Below, piece by piece: positions 1 through 6,393 of a stretch of 6,471 bases of DNA; positions within the stretch are counted from its first letter, which is position 1; each line of letters opens with the position of its first letter. This DNA is from an uncultured Aquabacterium sp. (GTDB taxonomy: Bacteria; Pseudomonadota; Gammaproteobacteria; Burkholderiales; Burkholderiaceae_C): NCBI GenBank assembly GCA_937923225.1, contig CALAKR010000497.1, forward strand, positions 1 to 6,471, given 5' to 3'. The translations under genes were made by a program, and so were the position numbers. The notes below the pieces were generated by a model. That model was not told the origin of the DNA. It searched no databases and saw only the letters and a program-made list of their open reading frames with translations.

Positions 1-872
1 CCCTGGGCGTGGTGATCGTCAACTACAACACGCTGGACCTGACCGTCAATTGCGTGGCCTCGCTGCTCCAGCACGGCGTGGCCGCGGCCCAGGACATCGT
101 GGTGGTGGACAACGCCTCGCCCGATGGCTCTGGCGCTCACCTGCAGGCGGCCCTGCCGCCAGGCGTGCGGGTGGTGCTGTCCAACTGCAACGGCGGCTTC
201 GGTGCCGGCGTCAACCTGGGTGTCGAGGCCTCCACCACCGACCTGGTGCTGGTGCTCAACCCGGACACCTACTTCAAGCGCAATGATGTCGACACCATCC
301 GCCGGCTGTTCGACGAGCGCCCGCGCCTGGGCGTGGCTGGCCTGCGTCTGATCAACCCGGATGGCAGCCTGCAGTATTCGGCGCGCCGCTTCTACTCCCT
401 GCCCGACATCCTGGCGCGCCGCACCCTGCTGGGCCGCTGGGGGCCGATGCGCTCGCGCATCGATTCGCACCTGCTCAAGCGCGAGTGGGGTGCAGAGCCC
501 TTCGAGGCCGACTGGGTGATGGGGACGGGCTTCGTCGTGCGGACCATGGCCTTCAGGCAGGTGGGCTGCATGGATGAGGGCTACTTCCTCTACTTCGAGG
601 AGGTGGACCTGTGCGCCCGCATGTGGGTGACCGGCTGGCATGTGCTGGCCGTGCCCAGCGTGGAGCTGGTCCATGAGCATCAGCGCCACAGCGCTGCCGG
701 CATCTGGTCCAAGTCGGGCAAGACGCATTTGCGCAGCATGGCGCGTTTTTTCGCCAAGTTCGGGGTACCCTGGCTGGCACGGCCATCCCGGGGGGGGTTG
801 GCACGCTCGTACGCGCGCTGGCGTGCGGAAGGTCCGCCCAAACCGTCCTGGGGGCAACAGTCTGGCAATTGA
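1..872 (+). CDS. GT2 family glycosyltransferase, WbbL/rhamnosyltransferase-like (5' partial)
   Basis: This gene probably transfers a sugar (rhamnose in the best-known relatives) from a nucleotide donor to a lipid-linked repeat unit at the cytoplasmic face of the inner membrane. Numbering from the GTG at 9, the GT-A fold landmarks are visible: the nucleotide-binding strand VIVNYNT at residues 2-8, VVVDNASPDGS at 31-41, NGGFGAGVNLG at 61-71, the DXD-equivalent NPD at 84-86, and the acceptor/catalytic segment from DEGYFLYFEEVDLC at 189-202, whose acidic residues are the expected base. These signatures match the COG1216 (WbbL-like) group. The frame stays open to the left edge (codons for Leu-Gly precede GTG 9) and relatives usually carry a few residues before this strand, so the true start is probably outside the window; GTG 9 or 12 cannot be excluded. 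The body is otherwise full length for the family. The last 30 or so residues are Arg/Pro/Gly-rich and poorly conserved in type. Donor and acceptor cannot be read from sequence. Confidence 0.9.
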   Translation, partial: LGVVIVNYNTLDLTVNCVASLLQHGVAAAQDIVVVDNASPDGSGAHLQAALPPGVRVVLSNCNGGFGAGVNLGVEASTTDLVLVLNPDTYFKRNDVDTIRRLFDERPRLGVAGLRLINPDGSLQYSARRFYSLPDILARRTLLGRWGPMRSRIDSHLLKREWGAEPFEADWVMGTGFVVRTMAFRQVGCMDEGYFLYFEEVDLCARMWVTGWHVLAVPSVELVHEHQRHSAAGIWSKSGKTHLRSMARFFAKFGVPWLARPSRGGLARSYARWRAEGPPKPSWGQQSGN

Positions 873-942
873 ACCGTCGATTCAAACCATGGATGCTGGA
901 ACGTCGTTTCACCCCGGCTCTCGGGCATCCTCCGCACCTGAC
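873..942 (+). other. 70-base leader between the GT2 gene and the export lipoprotein gene
   Basis: This is the longest intergenic gap in the window. It has no clear Shine-Dalgarno sequence in front of the lipoprotein start and no T-tract that would mark a terminator. A TTGAAC hexamer at 869-874 resembles a -35 box, but no matching -10 box lies at proper spacing. The 6-base inverted repeat GGATGC (891-896) and GCATCC (925-930) encloses a smaller CCG/CGG pairing and could fold just ahead of the start codon. An in-frame ATG at 889 lies inside it, but a start there would put about 18 extra polar residues before the signal peptide. I read the region as an intra-operon leader. Confidence 0.4.
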
Positions 943-1731
943 ATGATGAAGTACATCGCGACCGTTGTGATCTGCCTGCTGGCAGCGGCCTGCACCCCGA
1001 TGGGCACCCTGGTCCCGCCGAGTGGCGAGACCTTCCAGGCCCGTCTGCTCAAGCCTGAGGACCTGGCCCAGTTGCCCAAGCTGCCCACGCGGGTGCGCCC
1101 GGGTGATGTGCTGCGCATCGTGCCGGACAGCCAGCCCGCCGCGATGGACCTGCGCAACCTGGTCGAGGACACCCAGGCGCAGAGCTATGTGGTGCGTGGC
1201 GATGGCAGCTTCTCCTACCGCTTCATCGGCCGGGTCGAAGCCGCCGGCAAGACGCCCGACGAGCTGGCCGCCGAGATGAAGAGCCGGCTCGACACCTACT
1301 ACCGTGAACCCGGCGTCACCATCAACATCACCTCCTCGCCCAGCAACCGCGTGATCGTGGCTGGTGCCGTGCGCAACCCGCTGCCCATCGAGATGGGTGC
1401 GCTGGTCAGCGTGGAGCAGGCCATCTTCGCGGCGGGGGGCCTGATGCCATCGGCCGACCCGCGCATGGTGGCCCTGATGCGCATGGACGCGCAGGAGCGC
1501 TACCAGGTCTACTTTATGGACCTGAGCAAGATGCTCGAACCCACCGAGCAGGGGCGCGCCACCCTGGCCTTTCAACGCGGTGACATCATCTTTGTGCCCA
1601 AATCCAGCGCCGGCAACGCGGCCGACGGGGTCGATGTCTACATCAACCAGCTGCTGCCCTTCAGCCGTGGCGTGGGCGTGAACTTCAGCCGGAGCATCGG
1701 CACCACCAAGACCGTGACCAGCTTCGACTGA
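943..1731 (+). CDS. Polysaccharide export outer-membrane lipoprotein, short Wza/GumB (OPX) type
   Basis: This protein should form the periplasmic/outer-membrane end of the export channel, working with the co-polymerase encoded next. From ATG 943 it has 262 residues. Residues 1-17 form a lipoprotein signal: Lys3, a hydrophobic core, and a lipobox-like AAAC with Cys17; Ala instead of Leu at -3 is slightly off consensus. Thr18 is compatible with outer-membrane sorting. A Poly_export domain covers about residues 50-130 (RVRPGDVLRIVPDSQP, then YVVRGDGSFSYRFIGRV). An SLBB-type domain covers about 134-180 (RVIVAGAVRNPLPIEM, AIFAAGGLMPSADPR). RGDIIFVP at 212-219 is the usual closing motif. The frame is open far upstream (to at least 640), so the start rests on the signal peptide; ATG 946 is equally possible and ATG 889 less so. 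No good ribosome-binding site precedes any of them. At 262 residues it is much shorter than E. coli Wza (about 380) and closer to Xanthomonas GumB. It sits 18 bases before the co-polymerase gene. Confidence 0.9.
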   Translation: MMKYIATVVICLLAAACTPMGTLVPPSGETFQARLLKPEDLAQLPKLPTRVRPGDVLRIVPDSQPAAMDLRNLVEDTQAQSYVVRGDGSFSYRFIGRVEAAGKTPDELAAEMKSRLDTYYREPGVTINITSSPSNRVIVAGAVRNPLPIEMGALVSVEQAIFAAGGLMPSADPRMVALMRMDAQERYQVYFMDLSKMLEPTEQGRATLAFQRGDIIFVPKSSAGNAADGVDVYINQLLPFSRGVGVNFSRSIGTTKTVTSFD

Positions 1732-1749
1732 CCGGCGCAGAACCACAAC

Positions 1750-3741
1750 ATGATCGACATCCGCTCTTTCCGCGACCTGCTGCGCCTGTTCTATATCTTT
1801 CGCCGCGAGTTCCTGATCGCCTTTGGCCTGACGGTGGTGCTGGCCGTGGGCATCGCCTTCCTGATGCCGCCCAGGTACGCCTCGGAGGCGCGCCTGCTGG
1901 TCAAGCCTGGCCGCGAAAACCTCACGGTACCGCTGGACGCGGGTGACCGCCAGACCATGCTGTCGCAGGTGTCCCAGCGTGACCCGATCATCGACGAAGA
2001 GAAGATGCTGACGGGCCGCCCCGTGATCAACCAGGTGGCTCGGCTGTACATGGACGAGATGGCCCGCCAGCCGCCCCCGCAAGGCGTGTGGAAGCAGATC
2101 AAGGCCCAGGTCGGCAAGGCGGCGCTGGCCACCCTGGACGGCCTGCGCTGGGTCACGACCAAGCTGGGCCTGACCGAGGCGCGCACCCCCGAGGAGCGCC
2201 TGGCCTCCAAGCTGGAAGACCGCTTCCAGGCTTCGCACGGCCCTGGCTCGAACGTGATGGAGCTGCGCTTCGTGTGGGACGACCCGCTGGTGGCGCAACG
2301 CATCATGCAGACCTGGGTGAAGGTCTACCTGGACGAGCGCACGGCGGTGCTGGGCCGCAAGGGGCTGGTCACCTTCTACGAAGGCAAGGTGCGTGACGCC
2401 GACCAGCAGATCGAATCGAGCAAGGCCTTGTGGCGCGCCCGCCTGGAGAAGATCCAGGGCGTCAGCGCCAGCGAGCGCCTGGAAGCCCTGACCAAGCGTG
2501 TGAATGAACTGCGCACGCGCCGTGCCGAGATCCTGGCCGAGAAGGATGCTACCGAGCAGGGCCTGAACTACGCATCCGGCCGAGCCAAGACTTTGCCGCG
2601 CGAGGTGGTCTCCGAGCGCGAGGTGGGCTATGGCCCGACCTGGCTGGCGCTGAGCAACCAGCTCAACGAGCTCAAGCGCCAGCGTGCCGATGCCTTGCGC
2701 GTCTACAAGGAAACCGCCCCCACCGTGCTCACGCTCAACGAGAGCATCGCCACGCTGGAGAAGCAGGTGCAGGCCGAAGAGCGCAACGTGCAGCGCTCCG
2801 AGCGCCGCACGCCGAACGAGCTGGGCACCACGTTGGAGCGCAACCAGCTCGAAAAATCCGTGCGCCTGCGTGAGCTGATCACCTTCTCGTCCGTGTACGA
2901 CAAGGAAATCGGCGAACTGGAGGCCGCGCGTCGCCAGGTGCTCGAGAGCGAGCCCGAACTGGCCCGCCTGGAGCAGGCCCTGGCCGTGGCCGAGAAGAGC
3001 CGCGCGCTCTACCTGGACAGCCTGGAGAAAGCTCGCATCGACCAGGCGCTCGATGAAAACCGCATCAACAACATCGCCCAGATCGAGCAGGCCACCTTCA
3101 ACCCGGCCCGCGTGTCGCCCAAGAGCCTGCTGCTGCTGGCGCTGGCGGCGCCGGCTGGCCTGCTGGTGGGCCTGCTGGTGATCTACCTGCGCTCGCTGAC
3201 CGACCAGCGCATCCACGATGGTGGCCGCGTCGAGCAGCGCTTCGGCGTGCCGCTGTGGAGCACGATCAAGGACATCGGCGGTGGCAGCGCGGGGGAGGAC
3301 AACGAGTTCCACGCCAGCCTCTATCGCATCTACGGCATGCTGCCGCTGGACCGAGTGGCCGAGCAGGGCCTGACCGTGGGCCTGACCTCGTCGCGGCCCA
3401 AGGAGGGCGTAAGCTTCATCGCCCAGCGCCTGCGCACGCTGCTGCAAGCCCAGGGCCTGACGGTGCGCCTGAACGTGACCGAAGGCCAGCCCGAGCGCGC
3501 CCAGCCCGGCGAGGTGCTGCTGCTGGAGGCCGCCGGCCTGCTCAGCAACCGCGATGCCTTCGTGCGCTTGAGCCGTTCCGACCTGATCGTGCTGGTGGTC
3601 GAGGCCCGTGCCAGCACCGTGCCGGTGGTCGAGAACGCCCTGGGCATCCTGCGCACGGCCTTCCACAAGGTCGATGGTGTGATCATCAACCGGCGCCGTT
3701 TCGAAGTGCCGCCGCACGTGCTGCGCTGGCTGCAGCGTTGA
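1750..3741 (+). CDS. GumC/Wzc-like polysaccharide co-polymerase with degenerate BY-kinase-like C-terminal domain
   Basis: This inner-membrane protein (663 residues) probably controls chain length and bridges polymerisation to the export lipoprotein. A Wzz-type N-terminus precedes TM1 (about 20-40). A long periplasmic region follows, with predicted coiled coils at about 206-275 and 300-440. A GNVR-like stretch (YLDSLEKARIDQALDENRIN and following, ending NPARVSP at 451-457) leads into TM2 (about 459-480). Residues 498-663 form a cytoplasmic domain that follows the order of bacterial tyrosine-kinase/ParA-type ATPases: LTSSRPKEGVSF at 545-556 sits where Walker A belongs, VLLLEAAG at 589-596 where Walker B belongs, then DLIVLVVEARAS (611-622) and VDGVIINRRR (641-650). 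The Walker A lysine is Val554, the following Ser/Thr pair is Ser-Phe, the Walker B Asp is Glu593, Walker A' is unrecognisable, and no tyrosine cluster ends the protein. It therefore looks like a pseudo-kinase. The start ATG has only a weak upstream GCAG as ribosome site. Family call is firm; the inactive-ATPase reading is inference from eye alignment. Confidence 0.9.
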   Translation: MIDIRSFRDLLRLFYIFRREFLIAFGLTVVLAVGIAFLMPPRYASEARLLVKPGRENLTVPLDAGDRQTMLSQVSQRDPIIDEEKMLTGRPVINQVARLYMDEMARQPPPQGVWKQIKAQVGKAALATLDGLRWVTTKLGLTEARTPEERLASKLEDRFQASHGPGSNVMELRFVWDDPLVAQRIMQTWVKVYLDERTAVLGRKGLVTFYEGKVRDADQQIESSKALWRARLEKIQGVSASERLEALTKRVNELRTRRAEILAEKDATEQGLNYASGRAKTLPREVVSEREVGYGPTWLALSNQLNELKRQRADALRVYKETAPTVLTLNESIATLEKQVQAEERNVQRSERRTPNELGTTLERNQLEKSVRLRELITFSSVYDKEIGELEAARRQVLESEPELARLEQALAVAEKSRALYLDSLEKARIDQALDENRINNIAQIEQATFNPARVSPKSLLLLALAAPAGLLVGLLVIYLRSLTDQRIHDGGRVEQRFGVPLWSTIKDIGGGSAGEDNEFHASLYRIYGMLPLDRVAEQGLTVGLTSSRPKEGVSFIAQRLRTLLQAQGLTVRLNVTEGQPERAQPGEVLLLEAAGLLSNRDAFVRLSRSDLIVLVVEARASTVPVVENALGILRTAFHKVDGVIINRRRFEVPPHVLRWLQR

Positions 3742-3744
3742 GCC

Positions 3745-3750
3745 GGGGGA
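3745..3750 (+). promoter_or_regulatory. Ribosome-binding site for the GT4-like gene
   Basis: The GGGGGA stretch lies eight bases before the GTG at 3759. It falls in the 17-base gap after the co-polymerase stop codon. It decides the start of the next gene, whose frame is open several hundred bases upstream inside the co-polymerase gene; the GTG also gives the expected GT-B N-terminal strand. Confidence 0.65.
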
Positions 3751-3758
3751 CTGCAACC

Positions 3759-5027
3759 GTGCGCCTGGCCCTGCTGTCGCCCCTGCCGCCCGAGCAGACG
3801 GGCATTGCCGATTACGCTTCTCAATGCCGCCGCGCCCTCAACGCCGCCGGCATCGATGTGCTCACGCCCCTGCTGGGACAGCGCCCGCTGAGCAGCATGG
3901 CCGATGCCCGGCGCTGGGTGGCCGAGCGGGATTGGTCCAAGGTCGATGTGGTCCACGCCGAGATCGGCGGCGGGCGCCACAGCGAGTTCTTTGCGCTGTG
4001 CGCGCTGGCAGGCCTGCCGCAGCGTCCGGCCCTGTCGGTCACCGTGCACGATCCGGAGCGCCTGGTGTGGCGCCCGGTCAGCCGCCTCTACCGCGCGCTG
4101 GAGCGTTCGCGCCTGCTGCCGCGCTTCGTGATGCAGGTACTGGCCGTGTTGCTCGATCCGCACACGATGTGGGCCGAGCGCCGCCTGGCACGTCGGATCG
4201 ATGGCCTGGTTACGCTGACGGACACGGGAGCCACGCGCCTGGCCGCCCGCATGCGCATACCGCGCACCAAGGTGCAGGCCATTCCCCACGGCACGCTCGA
4301 CCTTGAACCCAAACCCCTGCCGCTATTGCCGCCTGAAGGGCCGGTGCGCCTGCTCTACTTCGGCTTCATCTACAGCGGTAAGGGCATCGAGGATCTGGTG
4401 GATGCCCTGGCCCAGGTGCGCGAGCAGCACCCCGAGCAGGCCGACCAGATGCGCCTGACCATTGCGGGCGGCACGGCACCCGACATCGCCTTTGGCGCGC
4501 ACGGCAGCTACCTTGAGGCCCTGCGCGCACGTGTCAAGGCCAAGGGCCTGGAAGCCGTGATCGATTGGGATCTGGACATCGATGCCCGTGATATCCCGCC
4601 GCTGATCCAGCGCCACCATGTGATGGTGTTGCCCTACCGCGAGTCCCGCAAACTGTCGCTGCTGGGGCAGATGCGCGGCACCAGCGGCGCGCTGGCCTGG
4701 GCCGTGAACTGCGGCCGTGGCGCCATCACGTCCAATGCGCGCTCGTTCGCCGAAGAGATCCGCTCCGGCAATGGCCAGGCCTACCCGCAGGGCGATGTGG
4801 CTGCGTTGGCCAAGATCCTGGCCGCGGTGCTGGCCGATCCCAGCCTGACGCAGACCTGGGCCGACCGCGCGGCCGAGCTGGCCCGCCAGCGCCAGTGGCC
4901 GGAGACGGGCGAAGTGTTTCGCACCTATTTCGAAGGGCTGATGCAGCGCCGGGGTTTGCCCCTGCCGCAGCGCCTGCCACCCCGGCCCATGACGCTGCCC
5001 CCTTCCGTGCCCAGGGAGCCCGCATGA
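3759..5027 (+). CDS. GT-B glycosyltransferase, GT4-like
   Basis: This 422-residue protein should be a retaining, nucleotide-sugar-dependent transferase acting on the growing repeat unit in the cytoplasm. It starts at GTG 3759, with a ribosome site at 3745-3750, and opens with the first Rossmann strand RLALLSPLPPEQTGIADYA (2-20), the layout of GT4 proteins whose loop carries GIADYA. Further landmarks are VHDPERL at 96-102, IPHGTLD at 175-181 at the domain junction, the C-domain strand LLYFGFIYSGKGIEDLVDAL at 198-217 with Lys208 placed to contact donor phosphate, TIAGG at 234-238, and VLPYRES at 290-296. The usual E-x7-E motif is not intact: Glu295 may be the first Glu, but no Glu lies eight residues on; a Thr-Ser-Gly (308-310) followed by ALAWAV and NCGRGAI takes the place seen as SSGVLAYAL-like in some GT4 relatives. 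A proline-rich tail (about 398-422) has no evident role and overlaps the next gene. The exact CAZy family and sugar specificity are inference. Confidence 0.85.
   Translation: MRLALLSPLPPEQTGIADYASQCRRALNAAGIDVLTPLLGQRPLSSMADARRWVAERDWSKVDVVHAEIGGGRHSEFFALCALAGLPQRPALSVTVHDPERLVWRPVSRLYRALERSRLLPRFVMQVLAVLLDPHTMWAERRLARRIDGLVTLTDTGATRLAARMRIPRTKVQAIPHGTLDLEPKPLPLLPPEGPVRLLYFGFIYSGKGIEDLVDALAQVREQHPEQADQMRLTIAGGTAPDIAFGAHGSYLEALRARVKAKGLEAVIDWDLDIDARDIPPLIQRHHVMVLPYRESRKLSLLGQMRGTSGALAWAVNCGRGAITSNARSFAEEIRSGNGQAYPQGDVAALAKILAAVLADPSLTQTWADRAAELARQRQWPETGEVFRTYFEGLMQRRGLPLPQRLPPRPMTLPPSVPREPA
5013..5018 (+). promoter_or_regulatory. Ribosome-binding site for the glycoside hydrolase gene
   Basis: AGGGAG, five bases before ATG 5024, lies within the last codons of the preceding glycosyltransferase gene. 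Together with the ATGA start/stop overlap this suggests translational coupling. It supports ATG 5024 over the in-frame open sequence reaching back to 4895, which gives no signal peptide at the N-terminus. Confidence 0.7.
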
Positions 5028-6391
5028 CGACCCAGCATGCTGCCCGCCGCCGCCATTTGCAGCGTGCCCTCGCACTGCTGGCGCTGGGGCCGTTGGCCGC
5101 GCCCCTGTCGCGTGCGAGCTGGCTGTCCCGCGGCCCCAAGCCCATCGAACTCAGGCCCGCGCGCGCCGTGGTCTGGAAGGACTGGCTGGGTGTGAACGCC
5201 CAGTTCCAGTGGTTCCCGCCCGAGATGGCGCGCAAGCAGGCCGAGCGGCTCAAGGCGCTTGATCTGCAGTGGGTGCGTCTGGGCCTGCACTGGATGCTGC
5301 TGGAGCCTGAGGAGGGCAAGTACGACCTCAAGGCCATCGACCAGGCCATGGCGATGACGCAGCAAATGGGCCTGCGCAACATCACCTACGTGGTCGGCAC
5401 GCCCAAGTTCGCCACCTCGGTGTCGCCCAACGACAAGTACGCCCAGTACTTCGACAAGTTCCCGCCCAGGGACCCCAAGACCTACGCCCTGCGCATGATG
5501 CAGCTGGCCAAGCGTTACCCTGGCGTTGATGTCTGGCAGGTCTGGAACGAACCCAACATCCTGGGCTTCTGGGCGCCCAAGGCCGACCCGGAAGGCTACG
5601 GTCGCCTGCTGCTGCCGGCCGTGCAGGCGCTGCGCGCCACCGTGCCCGACAAGCCCATCGCCATGGCCGGCATGGCCTACTTCAGCGAGATGCCCACCGG
5701 CGGATTGATGATCCAGAAGATGGGTGAACTGGGTGCGTTCAACCTCAATCTGATCATCGCCTATCACCCGTACACCGCAAGCCCTGAGGGCTCTGAAGGC
5801 AATGAGCGTGATTTCGTCGGCAAGGTGCAGCCCGCCCACCAGTGGCTGCGCGCGGCGGGCGTCAAGCAGATCTGGGCCACCGAGTGGGGGTGGTCCAGCT
5901 ATGCTGGCCCGAAAGAAGAGCAGCCCATCGTCGGCGAGCAGGGCCAGGCTGATTACACGCTGCGCCGCCTCGCGCTGATGGCCGCGCTGGATTACGACCG
6001 CGTCTTCCTGTTCACCCTGTCCGATCTGGACAAGCGCGCCAGCGTGCGTGACCAGAGCTACGGCCTGCTGCGCGAGAACGGGGAGCCCAAGCCCGTCTAT
6101 CACGCGCTGCAGCGCTTCCTGAAGGCCTGCGGCCCGCGCCTGGAGCCCGATGCCCCGCCCAAGATCGAGGGCGGCGTGCCCAAGGGCCTGGTCAGCATCG
6201 CCTGGAAGCGCGCGGATGGCCGCCAGGTGTGGATGAGCTGGGCCGACAAGCCGGTGGCCGTGACCCTGCCTCAGTGGCGCAAAGAAGCCGTGCTGCACCA
6301 TCCGCTCAAGGGCACGCAGGCCACGATCAGGCCGGGCCCGAAGGGGATGGTCGTGCCTGTCGACACGGCCTTGCAGATCCTGGTGGCCTGA
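5024..6391 (+). CDS. Exported clan GH-A glycoside hydrolase, GH39/PslG-like
   Basis: This 455-residue protein probably hydrolyses the polymer made by this locus, in the periplasm or at the cell surface. The N-terminus has an arginine cluster RRRHLQR at 8-14, a hydrophobic stretch 15-28 and a likely cleavage site after SRA (29-31). The cluster is Tat-like but lacks the canonical S-R-R-x-F-L-K, so Sec or Tat is open. A TIM-barrel catalytic domain runs from about 50 to 365: WVRLGLHW at 83-90 on an early strand, WQVWNEPN at 171-178 with Glu176 as the presumed acid/base, AYHPY at 246-250, and WATEWGW at 284-290 with Glu287 as the presumed nucleophile. The Asn-Glu-Pro and late-strand Glu are the clan GH-A hallmark of retaining enzymes. 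Residues about 385-455 look like a small beta-rich domain, common in GH39. In Pseudomonas, PslG is an endo-glycosidase of this type encoded in the psl operon; that role is transferred here by analogy. A GH5-like or unassigned GH-A family is the main alternative. Substrate is unknown. Confidence 0.88.
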   Translation: MTTQHAARRRHLQRALALLALGPLAAPLSRASWLSRGPKPIELRPARAVVWKDWLGVNAQFQWFPPEMARKQAERLKALDLQWVRLGLHWMLLEPEEGKYDLKAIDQAMAMTQQMGLRNITYVVGTPKFATSVSPNDKYAQYFDKFPPRDPKTYALRMMQLAKRYPGVDVWQVWNEPNILGFWAPKADPEGYGRLLLPAVQALRATVPDKPIAMAGMAYFSEMPTGGLMIQKMGELGAFNLNLIIAYHPYTASPEGSEGNERDFVGKVQPAHQWLRAAGVKQIWATEWGWSSYAGPKEEQPIVGEQGQADYTLRRLALMAALDYDRVFLFTLSDLDKRASVRDQSYGLLRENGEPKPVYHALQRFLKACGPRLEPDAPPKIEGGVPKGLVSIAWKRADGRQVWMSWADKPVAVTLPQWRKEAVLHHPLKGTQATIRPGPKGMVVPVDTALQILVA

Positions 6392-6393
6392 GC

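Noticed and set aside
869..897. Possible sigma-70 promoter in front of the lipoprotein gene
   Set aside because: TTGAAC fits a -35 box, but the hexamer 17 bases downstream (GATGCT) matches the -10 consensus poorly, and no sigma-54 type GG/GC pair at proper spacing is present.
943..3741. PEP-CTERM/exosortase-associated export locus
   Set aside because: The OPX and co-polymerase pair is also found in such loci, but there is no exosortase, PEP-CTERM protein or separate kinase in the window, so nothing here favours that assignment.
553..3756. Minus-strand open frame of 1067 codons opposite the first three genes
   Set aside because: It lies wholly antisense to three genes with clear family motifs. 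Its product is dominated by His, Gln, Ala, Gly and Leu, the usual composition of the shadow frame of GC-rich coding DNA, and shows no domain that I recognise. Its length results from the scarcity of stop codons at high GC.
3255..3758. Upstream extension of the GT4-like frame into the co-polymerase gene
   Set aside because: The extension is Arg/Pro/Ala/Gly-rich shadow sequence of the co-polymerase. The GTG at 3759 has a good ribosome site and begins directly with the expected first Rossmann strand.
4925..6301. Minus-strand open frame of 458 codons opposite the hydrolase gene
   Set aside because: It has the same shadow composition and no recognisable motif, while the + strand carries the catalytic NEP and TEW motifs with a signal peptide and a ribosome site.
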